From Chryseolinea sp. H1M3-3 (GTDB taxonomy: Bacteria > Bacteroidota > Bacteroidia > Cytophagales > Cyclobacteriaceae): 64,000 bases of DNA. Under the pieces are notes generated by a model. It was given only the letters and a program-made list of their open reading frames with translations, did not search any database and was not told the DNA's origin. This document shows, one piece after another, positions 43,657-52,851 of the stretch. Made by a program: the position numbers and the translations under genes. The number at the start of each line of letters is the position of its first letter. Position 1 is the stretch's first letter. The stretch lies in assembly GCF_029360725.1 (NCBI RefSeq), contig NZ_JARKMY010000002.1:1188730-1252729 (forward strand), given 5' to 3'.

Positions 43657-43942
43657 ACTTTTCTGGTCAGACAGAGCGTTAGATGATTTACAAAACATTC
43701 TCAATTACCTTAGCGAAAAATGGACCCAAAAAGACATTCGAAATTTTGTCAGGCGACTTGACAGAAGGCTTGAACTGATTTCAGGTAACCCGAGATTGTT
43801 TCCCAAGACTACAAAAAGAAAGAATATCAGACGATCAGTTTTAACAAAGCATACCGTTATCTATTACGATATGAAAGAAAACTCCGTAACTGTTGTGACA
43901 ATTTTTGATCCGCGACAACATCCTAAAAAATTAAAGTTATAG
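43640..43942 (+). CDS. RelE/ParE-family toxin
   Basis: 100 aa with the ParE/RelE fold pattern: KLFWSDRALDDLQNILNYLS, a basic middle (RNFVRRLDRRLELISGNPRL), FPKTTKRKNIRRSVLTKHTV and the terminal VIYYDMKENSVTVVTIFDPR (family signature). It looks more ParE-like than RelE-like because the RelE catalytic Arg/Tyr set is not obvious. It overlaps the antitoxin. Target either gyrase or mRNA; not decided. Confidence 0.85.
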   Translation: MQSGYKLFWSDRALDDLQNILNYLSEKWTQKDIRNFVRRLDRRLELISGNPRLFPKTTKRKNIRRSVLTKHTVIYYDMKENSVTVVTIFDPRQHPKKLKL

Positions 43943-44184
43943 GCAACGATGGAAAAAATATTGTTTCATATTCAAGTTTGCTTCTCGGCTTCAATGGCCC
44001 TTTAATTCTTCTAGCAAAAATTATTCATCATCAATGATAGCAACGTGTTCTTTAAGACGCATATGCTTTATACACTAATCATTTGAGGCCATGGGCTTGA
44101 CTTCTTGGACTTGACTGGGACAATGAAAAATTTCGAATTAGATGAGACCTGAAATTCTTATATTAACTGTTTCTCTCACAATTG

Positions 44185-45006
44185 ATGAACTATCAAACAT
44201 TTCAACCGCGTTCAGATTTAGCGTCTCTTGTAAAATGTTATTGGACTTTAGAGGTTCCAGTTCAAAAAAATCCTCAACGACAACGCATTATACCTGACGG
44301 ATGTATTGAAATGATTTTTATCCTTGCAGATGACGTAAAGCGATATACTTACGAAGACAAGTTTATCATACAACCTCGTGAATTGGTACTCGGACAAATT
44401 ACAGAACCATTTTTTATCGAACCGACAGGGTACGTCAATACTTTTGCAGTTCGATTTTATCCCTATGGCTTCGCTAACTTCGTGACGACGCCAATTCAAG
44501 AATTAGCAAACAAAGAAACTCCTGTGCGGTTGCTGTTCGGCGAAGAACCTTCAAAAGAATTAAAGCAAAAAATAATCTATGCAACTGGCATCCAAGAAAG
44601 AATAGAAATTGTAGAGGACTTTCTTCTAGATAAATTAAGTGAAAAGGCAACCATCGACAACATAGTAAAAACAACCATCGACGCGATACTTTTAACAAAA
44701 GGAAGCGCTTCGATCAACGCCATCCTCAAAGATGATTTATCAAAACGAAGACAGCTTGAAAGGAAATTCATAAAACAGATTGGTATTAGTCCAAAGCAAT
44801 TAGGTAAAGTCATCAGGTTGCAAACTGCGCTAAAAATGTTGCTTAACCGAGAATCTGAAAACCTGACGAATATTGCCTATCAAAGCGAGTATTACGACCA
44901 AGCACACTTTATCAAAGATTTTAAAGAATTTACCGGAACAACACCGAAAGATTTTTTAGAAGATGATAAAATGATTCTCTCGGCACTTTTCTACAAAACC
45001 GATTAA
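44185..45006 (+). CDS. AraC-family regulator (DUF6597-type sensor)
   Basis: 273 aa: N-terminal DUF6597-like domain (LASLVKCYWTLEVP, RIIPDGCIEMIFIL, TFAVRFYPYGFANF) and a C-terminal HTH_18 domain (KQIGISPKQLGKVIRLQTAL, YQSEYYDQAHFIKDFKEFTG). A TTG 3 bp upstream is in frame; the ATG at 44185 is used. It lies 70 bp upstream of the VOC lipoprotein gene on the same strand, the likely target. An uncharacterised aromatic or small-molecule ligand is typical for such sensors. Confidence 0.85.
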   Translation: MNYQTFQPRSDLASLVKCYWTLEVPVQKNPQRQRIIPDGCIEMIFILADDVKRYTYEDKFIIQPRELVLGQITEPFFIEPTGYVNTFAVRFYPYGFANFVTTPIQELANKETPVRLLFGEEPSKELKQKIIYATGIQERIEIVEDFLLDKLSEKATIDNIVKTTIDAILLTKGSASINAILKDDLSKRRQLERKFIKQIGISPKQLGKVIRLQTALKMLLNRESENLTNIAYQSEYYDQAHFIKDFKEFTGTTPKDFLEDDKMILSALFYKTD

Positions 45007-45075
45007 CTGTCGCATTTTTACAATTTCAATTTGTGAAGATCCTGTAAATCTGCATTGTCATTTAAAAAAAGTAAA

Positions 45076-45567
45076 ATGAGAAAGACAATGTTGAGCACAG
45101 CGATAATTCTTGGAGTTGGTCTTACCGCATGCGTCCCTAAAAACAACTCTACACAACAAACAGAAAAGGTTCAAACAACGGTAAATAAAATTAACGACAT
45201 GAAAAATTTAATTTCAATTGTTGAAATCCCAACGGCAGACTTCTCGAGAGCAATTACGTTTTACCAAACGGTTTTAAATATTAATGTCGAAGTTACGGAT
45301 ATGGATGGGATAAAAATGGCATTATTTCCTAATGCTGGTGAAAGCGTTTTTGTCCAATTAATTCATGGGAGTGATTATAAACCTTCAGCCGATGGCATAG
45401 TTGTTTATTTAAACGGGGGCGATGACTTGCAAAAAGTCGCGGACAAAATAGAAGCCAATGGCGGAAAAGTTATTGTACCCAAAAGTGAGATTGGCCCTGA
45501 CATGGGATTCTTTGCAATTTTCATCGACTCCGAAGGAAACAAATTGGGGTTACATTCTTTAAATTAA
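45076..45567 (+). CDS. Lipid-anchored VOC-family protein
   Basis: 163 aa. The signal ends in a lipobox (GVGLTAC, Cys19), so it should be an envelope lipoprotein, unusual for VOC proteins, which are mostly cytoplasmic. Residues about 55-163 form one VOC module: LISIVEIPTADFSRAITFYQ, VLNINVEVTDMDGIKMALFP, GGKVIVPKSEIGPDMGFFAI, FIDSEGNKLGLHS. The frame starts at 45055, but the ATG at 45076 gives the lipoprotein signal. Probably controlled by the AraC gene just upstream. Confidence 0.8.
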   Translation: MRKTMLSTAIILGVGLTACVPKNNSTQQTEKVQTTVNKINDMKNLISIVEIPTADFSRAITFYQTVLNINVEVTDMDGIKMALFPNAGESVFVQLIHGSDYKPSADGIVVYLNGGDDLQKVADKIEANGGKVIVPKSEIGPDMGFFAIFIDSEGNKLGLHSLN

Positions 45568-45996
45568 AAAAACGCTGAAAATGAACGGCTATCTCCAGAA
45601 TTGATTTTTCATCGGTATCTGAGTTGCAAGAATTTAAATCAGCTTACCAAACAGTTACCGGCTACCTAACTGAACTTTCACATCGGCAAACGTTACTTTT
45701 TCCAGCGTGGCATAATTGACGGGTCAATAAACGAGCAGCCGCTTGTGTTTGGATAACAGATAGGTCAAATGATCTTCACCTTATTAATTCAATCACTGCT
45801 AACCATCTGAAATGCGGTAACGAAGCCATCACGAAATGCATAAAACATATGCTGCTTGTAGGTTATTAACATATCCACTATTAAATTCGTCTGCAAACCG
45901 GGCCAAGACTCCTAGTAGTTTAACAACAACTGCTTTCTATAGCCAAGCGGAGGCAGTGCGTATTGCTTTAGCCCAACAACATTTTTGTCGATCAAG
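45568..45996. other. Non-coding gap
   Basis: 429 bp without a supported gene. AACAACAACTGC...GGCAGTGCG near 45920-45960 is a loose inverted arrangement similar in style to the palindromic elements, but no arm longer than 6 bp matches. Nothing else is seen. Confidence 0.3.
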
Positions 45997-46389
45997 ATGA
46001 ACTTAGAAATCCAAGCATATAACGATCGCCAAGTAACCGTTGACAAGGAAATTTGCGACTTACTTGCAAAGCAAATTGACAGCGAAATGAAAGAGGCAGA
46101 AAGTAAAATTTGGCACGCTCACCCGGTTTGGTTTTTAGATGGCAATCCAATTGTTGGCTACAGTAAACAGAAAGCTGGCTTGCGTTTGATGTTTTGGAGT
46201 GGCGCAAGTTTTGAAGAAGAAAGATTGAATGTGACTGGCAAAAAATTTAAAGACGCGTCTATTTTCTACACCACAAGTGAACAAATTAATACAAAGGATC
46301 TTAGGCGGTGGCTAAAAAAATCAAAAGCAATTCAGTGGGACTATAAAAATATTATGAAAAGAAAAGGCCGACTGGAAAGATTGCAATAA
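45997..46389 (+). CDS. DUF1801-type protein
   Basis: 130 aa, cytoplasmic. The pattern (AKQIDSEMKEAESKIWHAHP, VWFLDGNPIVGYSKQKAGLR, LMFWSGASFEEE, IFYTTSEQINTKDLRRWLKK) fits the DUF1801/YdhG-like family, a frataxin-like fold with unknown role. The ATG at 45997 is chosen over an upstream TTG. It is followed after 28 bp by a DUF2200 gene on the same strand; both are small stand-alone proteins common in Bacteroidota accessory regions. Confidence 0.7.
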   Translation: MNLEIQAYNDRQVTVDKEICDLLAKQIDSEMKEAESKIWHAHPVWFLDGNPIVGYSKQKAGLRLMFWSGASFEEERLNVTGKKFKDASIFYTTSEQINTKDLRRWLKKSKAIQWDYKNIMKRKGRLERLQ

Positions 46390-46417
46390 GATAAGAACGT
46401 AGCGTTACACACATTGT

Positions 46418-46786
46418 ATGAGCACCACCACAAAAAAACACGATGACCGTATTGCACAAATGACATTCGCTTCGGTGTATCCTTTGTATTTAGCTAAAGT
46501 GGAAAAGAAGGGTCGAACGAAAAAAGAATTGCATCAAGTAATTGAGTGGTTAACTGGTTTTGATGAAAAAAAGCTACAGCAGCTCATTAAGGAAAAGGTA
46601 ACTTTTGAAGTATTTTTTCAGCAGGCTACATTGAACCCGATGGCTAATCGCATTACCGGCCTAATCTGTGGCTACAGGGTAGAAGAAATTGCAAATCCGC
46701 TGACCCAACAAGCGAGATACCTTGACAAGCTCGTGGATGAATTGGCGAAAGGTCGTAAAATGGAGAAGATACTTCGCACTGCGTAG
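46418..46786 (+). CDS. DUF2200-family protein
   Basis: 122 aa, soluble, matching DUF2200 closely: DRIAQMTFASVYPLYLAKVE, KKGRTKKELHQVIEWLTGFD, then VTFEVFFQQATLNPMANRIT, GLICGYRVEEI and the terminal LDKLVDELAKGRKMEKILR. Length is normal for the family. Function unknown. Probably co-transcribed with the DUF1801 gene. Confidence 0.85.
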   Translation: MSTTTKKHDDRIAQMTFASVYPLYLAKVEKKGRTKKELHQVIEWLTGFDEKKLQQLIKEKVTFEVFFQQATLNPMANRITGLICGYRVEEIANPLTQQARYLDKLVDELAKGRKMEKILRTA

Positions 46787-48347
<1,561 letters not shown>

Positions 48348-48461
48348 CTGTTGACGTGGCGCAAACTTTTACTCATGCACAACGGATCACTTGTGTTCCA
48401 ACAACATCTATAGCATTGAATAACAAAATCAGTTTTGTATAAACCCAAAAAATTTCTCGTT

Positions 48462-48797
48462 ATGAAAATTCTATTTACAGTAGCACTCTTGGTAGGATGT
48501 ATGACCGCGTTCGCCCAAAGCCCGATTAACGGCGAATGGAAAGGTTCCCGCGAAACACCTAACGGCACTTTTGAAGTCAACTACACTTTTAAAGTTGAGG
48601 GCGATGTGTTGACAGGGACATGGAAGAGTAATTTTGGAGAAACTAAATTAGAAAACGGAAAAGTGGACGGTAAAAAAATTTCCTACAGTATTTCTTTCAA
48701 TGACATGACCATTAACAGCACGGGCGAACTCATCAGCAATGACGAAATTCTGATTAAGAACGAGCGGGGTGAAATGAAACTAACCAGGGTGAAGTAG
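48462..48797 (+). CDS. Small secreted beta-rich protein
   Basis: 111 aa with signal MKILFTVALLVGCMTAFAQS. The mature part is a compact beta-barrel type: INGEWKGSRETPNGTFEVNY, TFKVEGDVLTGTWKSNFGET, KISYSISFNDMTINSTGELI. This pattern is common in Bacteroidota secreted proteins sometimes annotated near glycoside hydrolases. Function unknown; ligand binding is plausible. It follows the esterase by 114 bp on the same strand. Confidence 0.7.
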   Translation: MKILFTVALLVGCMTAFAQSPINGEWKGSRETPNGTFEVNYTFKVEGDVLTGTWKSNFGETKLENGKVDGKKISYSISFNDMTINSTGELISNDEILIKNERGEMKLTRVK

Positions 48798-48992
48798 CCT
48801 AGGGCTTTCAGTTGGTTAAAAAAATGAATTCGTTTATTGTGTTAGGGAGTGAAGAATTCACCATCCCTATACGTAGAAAAGTATGTAGAAAAAATATGTC
48901 TTTAGTTTTCGTAATGAACATGTCAATCGCAGGCAAAGTGTTTGCCGGGTTTGTCCCTAAAGCAAATTTAGGATCAAGAATGTTCACTCAAT

Positions 48993-49020
48993 GAAAGGCG
49001 TCGGCCCTTTCGATTTTTTC
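48993..49020 (+). terminator. Terminator hairpin
   Basis: GAAAGG pairs with CCTTTC around a GC-rich loop (CGTCGGC) and is followed by GATTTTTTC, a short U-run. It lies about 200 bp after the small secreted gene; the intervening 60-codon frame at 48812 is not accepted as a gene. Confidence 0.5.
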
Positions 49021-49152
49021 TCATTTCAAATAGCTGCTGTGTAGAAACAATATTCAGTAAGAAAGGTGCTGCCAAAAAAAACACGCCACCTTTTCTTCTT
49101 TCCAAACTTGGCATTGAATGCGGTTTGAGATCAGCAAATGTATTCTGGTACT

Positions 49153-50358
49153 TTATACGCGTTGTTGGTCGGGCAATGTTTTTGTTTTAATTATTTCAAT
49201 CCATAACCCAACAGATACAGCAAGAAATATCAAAAAGAATGCTGTATTAAAAAAAGGTTTATAAAGAACAATGAAATTTTTGTAGGATAATATAGTATAT
49301 CCGAACAACAGTGTCCCGGCGAGAATACACCTCATCAAAAAGGTTGAACCCTCTCTGTCATTAATAAAGGCTTTTAAAATCACAAAGACAATAGCAATCA
49401 AAAGCGACGCAGAAAATGCTAAATATATATTTAAATATCTCGTAAAAAGAATCGGGTCCGTTACAATTGTGAAAAGTGTAAACAATACTGAAGCAACGAT
49501 GTAAAACCATTTGAACGCATTGCTAAAATCTTTCGGAAAGAATGACGAAACAAACAGCAAGCCGAATAGCGTACTTAAATATATCGTTAGGTACTCCACC
49601 TTAACCAAGTATGACCAGGGAAAATTGGGAAAGTATTGAGCAATTAGGTAGTCGTTAGAAAATGCTGAACGAATCGCCCACGAAAAAGTGAGTAACGTAA
49701 AGAAAAGGAAGACTTTTTTCTTATAAGCAACGAAATAAAATAGATTCGCGAGCACTAAAAGTGTTAGTCCTATGAACAATCCTTCATCCATTATTGTCTT
49801 TATGCTAAATTTTGGTTCCGTTGCTTTTTTTTCAAGATAAATCATTTTCCCAATGCCTCCGTAAGCGTGGTGAAAATTTGAAACATGAATAATTATTTCT
49901 ATAGCTTCATCTGTGGGAATAAACTGAATTATTCGAGGACACCACTCTGGTTCACTATGAGAGCGTTCGGTGCCAACTTTTCCATTCCCAGTGTAATATT
50001 TTTGATCTATCCAAATCTGGTAGCTGCTGTAAACATCCGGTAGCCTTAGCACGAAGTTGGTGTGAATCAAATTTTGGGGTATGTGTACCGTTGTGCGATA
50101 GGTAGCAAATCCTTCGGCGACCCCTTGTGCATTCCATAAATGTGGAATATATACTTCTTCGAAATGCGGTAACAAACTTCCCGGTTTTAAAAATGTGAAG
50201 GGATAGTATTCCCAAGGACCGTAAAGAGCAAAACTCTCTTCGCTACTATTGCTGTAGATATGAATGGCGGCGGTAGACGGATTTGGCTGTGCTCCAACAC
50301 AGGAGACTGTTATCAATATTTTTAAGAAAATAATATTAATGATATTAATGAATTTCAT
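49153..50358 (-). CDS. 7TM-DISM membrane sensor without output domain
   Basis: 401 aa: signal peptide, a periplasmic beta-sandwich of the DISMED type (GPWEYYPFTFLKPGSLLPHF opening, HIPQNLIHTNFVLRLPDVYS, SYQIWIDQKYYTGNGKVGTE), then seven membrane helices (about 185-395) characteristic of 7TMR-DISM proteins. These usually continue into a kinase, cyclase or HTH; here the protein stops after TM7. The start overlaps the stop of the upstream PAS protein by 4 bp, so signal transfer to that partner is a reasonable inference. Ligand unknown (often a carbohydrate). Confidence 0.8.
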   Translation of the reverse strand: MKFINIINIIFLKILITVSCVGAQPNPSTAAIHIYSNSSEESFALYGPWEYYPFTFLKPGSLLPHFEEVYIPHLWNAQGVAEGFATYRTTVHIPQNLIHTNFVLRLPDVYSSYQIWIDQKYYTGNGKVGTERSHSEPEWCPRIIQFIPTDEAIEIIIHVSNFHHAYGGIGKMIYLEKKATEPKFSIKTIMDEGLFIGLTLLVLANLFYFVAYKKKVFLFFTLLTFSWAIRSAFSNDYLIAQYFPNFPWSYLVKVEYLTIYLSTLFGLLFVSSFFPKDFSNAFKWFYIVASVLFTLFTIVTDPILFTRYLNIYLAFSASLLIAIVFVILKAFINDREGSTFLMRCILAGTLLFGYTILSYKNFIVLYKPFFNTAFFLIFLAVSVGLWIEIIKTKTLPDQQRV

Positions 50359-51635
50359 GATCCGAGTGGGTTAGTGGCAAATGTCTTCTGACGTTCATTT
50401 ACGTACTGCGTGAGTTCGCTGGTATAGGTATCGAGGTCTCTTCCTGCCTGAAGAATATTCGACGCTATAAAGCTTAATTCCTCCTGTCGGATCATACCCT
50501 TTTGAACTAAATCTGTCAATCCCAATAGACGTACTAATGGCCCTCGGATTTTATGTGAGGTTCGAAATGCAATTGTTTCCAGTATATTGCTGGCTTTAAT
50601 TCTTTCGTTTTCTACTATTTTGCGCTGAGTAATAGGCAGTGAAAGGATAAGATAATAATTAGAAGGAAATTTTTGCTGCGTAAGTGGAAGCACCACTGAA
50701 TCGGTCCAAATCAGGTTGCCGCTTTTTGTTTTTTCCTGAATCTCACCACGCCACGTTTGTCCGTCAGATATCCGACGATAAAGCTCTTTAAAGAAAAGTT
50801 TAGAGTGATATCCTGAATTTAGTATTTCGAAATTTTGTCCGATCAATTCTTCTTTTGAATATCCAACAGCATGCAAAAAGGGGACATTTGCTTTCAAAAT
50901 TTTTCCGGTTCTATCGATCACTGCGGAGTAGACATGAATGTCAATTGCATCCATATAGGATTTCAACTCGGTGCTTTTTTGTTTCACGATCCAATCTAAC
51001 TGATCCTTTAAGGTTAGTAACTCTTGATTGGAAGCTTTTAGTTCGTGATTAGTACTTTCTAATTTTTTACCAAAAGTATTTATGATGGATCTGAAAAGTG
51101 CAGACTGAATCATAACCATAAAAACGGAGATAAATAAGAAGGTCTGTTTCACGATTGAATATGGCATTAACGGGTCTTCAACGAATGGGTGAACCGTATC
51201 AAACCATGCATAGAACATATAAGATCCCGCGGCAATGAAAAACGTCGTAATGATTGCCAACACACTTTCGAAAATTAAGACAGATGAGCATGCGGTAGCC
51301 ATCAGTAAATACTCGATTCCTGTACGTCTGTCTGCCAGCGTCATTACAAAGACAATGAGCAAAACGCCGTAGATAAAAAGAAATTTGGAGTAACGAAATT
51401 TGTGACTGGCATTAAGTATGAGTACAGTAACAAATATCGGCATTAGGAAGAGGGCTTTGAATCCTTGGTGCCAGCCTAGCGAAGCAAAAACAATCATCCA
51501 GGTAATTAGTATTAAAATTGAAATAATGGTAAAGGCATTTAATGTGAGCAATCGTGCTTGTTGCCCGTAGTTCATTTTTTCGGAAAAGCCAATGCTCGTT
51601 ATCCAAACCCATTGGTTATTAAAAAAGGCTTTCAA
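50355..51635 (-). CDS. Membrane PAS protein with DHp-like helix but no kinase ATPase domain
   Basis: 426 aa. Residues about 30-190 contain six hydrophobic helices, followed by a coiled coil (STNHELKASNQELLTLKDQL), a PAS domain (about 230-345; VYSAVIDRTGKILKANVPFL, GYSKEELIGQNFEILNSGYH, WRGEIQEKTKSGNLIWTDSV) and a HisKA-like helix pair (AFRTSHKIRGPLVRLLGLTD, with a His in the phosphoacceptor position). The protein ends there, and the HATPase_c domain is absent. It could receive phosphate from another kinase or act as a dimerisation adaptor. Upstream gene of a coupled pair with the 7TM-DISM protein. Confidence 0.8.
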   Translation of the reverse strand: MKAFFNNQWVWITSIGFSEKMNYGQQARLLTLNAFTIISILILITWMIVFASLGWHQGFKALFLMPIFVTVLILNASHKFRYSKFLFIYGVLLIVFVMTLADRRTGIEYLLMATACSSVLIFESVLAIITTFFIAAGSYMFYAWFDTVHPFVEDPLMPYSIVKQTFLFISVFMVMIQSALFRSIINTFGKKLESTNHELKASNQELLTLKDQLDWIVKQKSTELKSYMDAIDIHVYSAVIDRTGKILKANVPFLHAVGYSKEELIGQNFEILNSGYHSKLFFKELYRRISDGQTWRGEIQEKTKSGNLIWTDSVVLPLTQQKFPSNYYLILSLPITQRKIVENERIKASNILETIAFRTSHKIRGPLVRLLGLTDLVQKGMIRQEELSFIASNILQAGRDLDTYTSELTQYVNERQKTFATNPLGS

Positions 51636-51925
51636 TTAAAATAGATTTTAGTTTAATGTTTGGACTTGATAATAGACTCCAAACTTACCATCCACGGGAT
51701 CCAAACGGTCAAATTTTAGATACGGGCCTCAGATTAGACGATGAATTCATGCTATGACACGGCAGGTAATTTAGTGATTACTATTCGTCACCAAAGTAAA
51801 ACAAGGTACAGCGCTGTATTGTCGTGCAAGATACCGATTCTAGCGTGTAAAAATGGTGAATCACCTAACTAGTCACTTTGATAGCAATATAGTCGGTAAT
51901 CTTGCAGCAGTAAGGAGTAAACGGA

Positions 51926-52039
51926 ATGACACGCCATCTGACAACTAAAGTCAGCATGGCAAAGCCGATATTGTGCCTCGGCTGTTTGGTACTCCTAGTA
52001 TTATGCAGCGTTTTAGCTAAAGAACTATTCTTTCGATGA
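51926..52039 (+). CDS. Possible 37-aa single-membrane-segment peptide
   Basis: ATG at 51926 has AAGGAG at 51912-51917, unusually good for this genome, and encodes 37 residues: a basic start (MTRHLTTKVSMAKP), one hydrophobic segment (ILCLGCLVLLVLCSVLA) and KELFFR. It lies in the divergent gap between the minus-strand sensor pair and the Hpt-REC gene, 72 bp before the latter. It could be a small membrane regulator or chance. The rest of 51636-52110 shows no other feature. Confidence 0.3.
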   Translation: MTRHLTTKVSMAKPILCLGCLVLLVLCSVLAKELFFR

Positions 52040-52110
52040 AGGGTCGATATCAAAAAAGTAATGCATAACAAGGCTTTCAAAATGCTAACTATTTATAAAC
52101 GTTAATTAAA

Positions 52111-52851
52111 ATGGATCAACGTCAAATCGACCTCAGAAAATTGCATCATACAATGGATGATGATATTGAGCGGATAGAAAATTTTATAGCCGTTTTTATA
52201 AAAAGCACGCCGTCAATAACTGAACAGGTTGAGAAATCTCTATTGGATGGAAAATGGCAGAATGCTGCGGATTTAATACATGGATTAAAACCGCGTTATG
52301 GTTACCTGGATTTGACAGAAGTCATGGATCAGTTAACGGAATGGGAGACCTCACTGCGTCTGGGTACAGGTAATGATTATAGTCAACGGTTGAATCTTTT
52401 AAAGAAGTATAATGCCGAAATCATATTTAGTTTAAAGGAGACCAGATTTTATAAGCATGTAAAAGCAGACGGCGGTTCATTGTTGCAAGGCAAATGTGTT
52501 CTCGTGGCTGAGGACGATGAAATTAACGCGATGGTATTTGAGCTCTTTATAAAAGAGCAAGGAGCCACTGTTATTGTTGCTAGAGATGGAAATGAAGCTT
52601 TGCAATTTGCGCTGGATAATTACCCGGATATGATATTCATGGATGTGCACATGCCTTTTTTTAGTGGACTTGATGCCATAAAGGAGTTAAGGAAAAAAGG
52701 TATTTCATGCCCAATAGTTTCGCTTTCGGCATCTACACGACTTAATGAGAAACAAAACTCTCTGGATGCCGGCGCTGATGATTTTCTTGTTAAACCTGCC
52801 AATCGCGATACTATTAATAAAGCGTTATTAAAATACCTGATTTCAAAATGA
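52111..52851 (+). CDS. Hpt-REC two-domain phosphotransfer protein
   Basis: 246 aa, cytoplasmic. Residues 1-110 form an Hpt helical bundle with the phospho-accepting His57 (DLIHGLKPRYGYL). Residues 127-245 form a receiver with the acidic pair D135/D136, the phosphorylated D178 (MIFMDVHMP), the Ser in SLSAS and the Lys in FLVKPA. The Hpt-first order is uncommon; it suggests an intermediate in a phosphorelay with the kinase encoded next, whose ATG overlaps the stop by 4 bp. No DNA-binding output. Confidence 0.85.
   Translation: MDQRQIDLRKLHHTMDDDIERIENFIAVFIKSTPSITEQVEKSLLDGKWQNAADLIHGLKPRYGYLDLTEVMDQLTEWETSLRLGTGNDYSQRLNLLKKYNAEIIFSLKETRFYKHVKADGGSLLQGKCVLVAEDDEINAMVFELFIKEQGATVIVARDGNEALQFALDNYPDMIFMDVHMPFFSGLDAIKELRKKGISCPIVSLSASTRLNEKQNSLDAGADDFLVKPANRDTINKALLKYLISK

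Noticed and set aside
48812-48994. 60-codon frame after the small secreted gene
   Set aside because: No family, poor start context, and located between a gene end and its terminator; likely chance.
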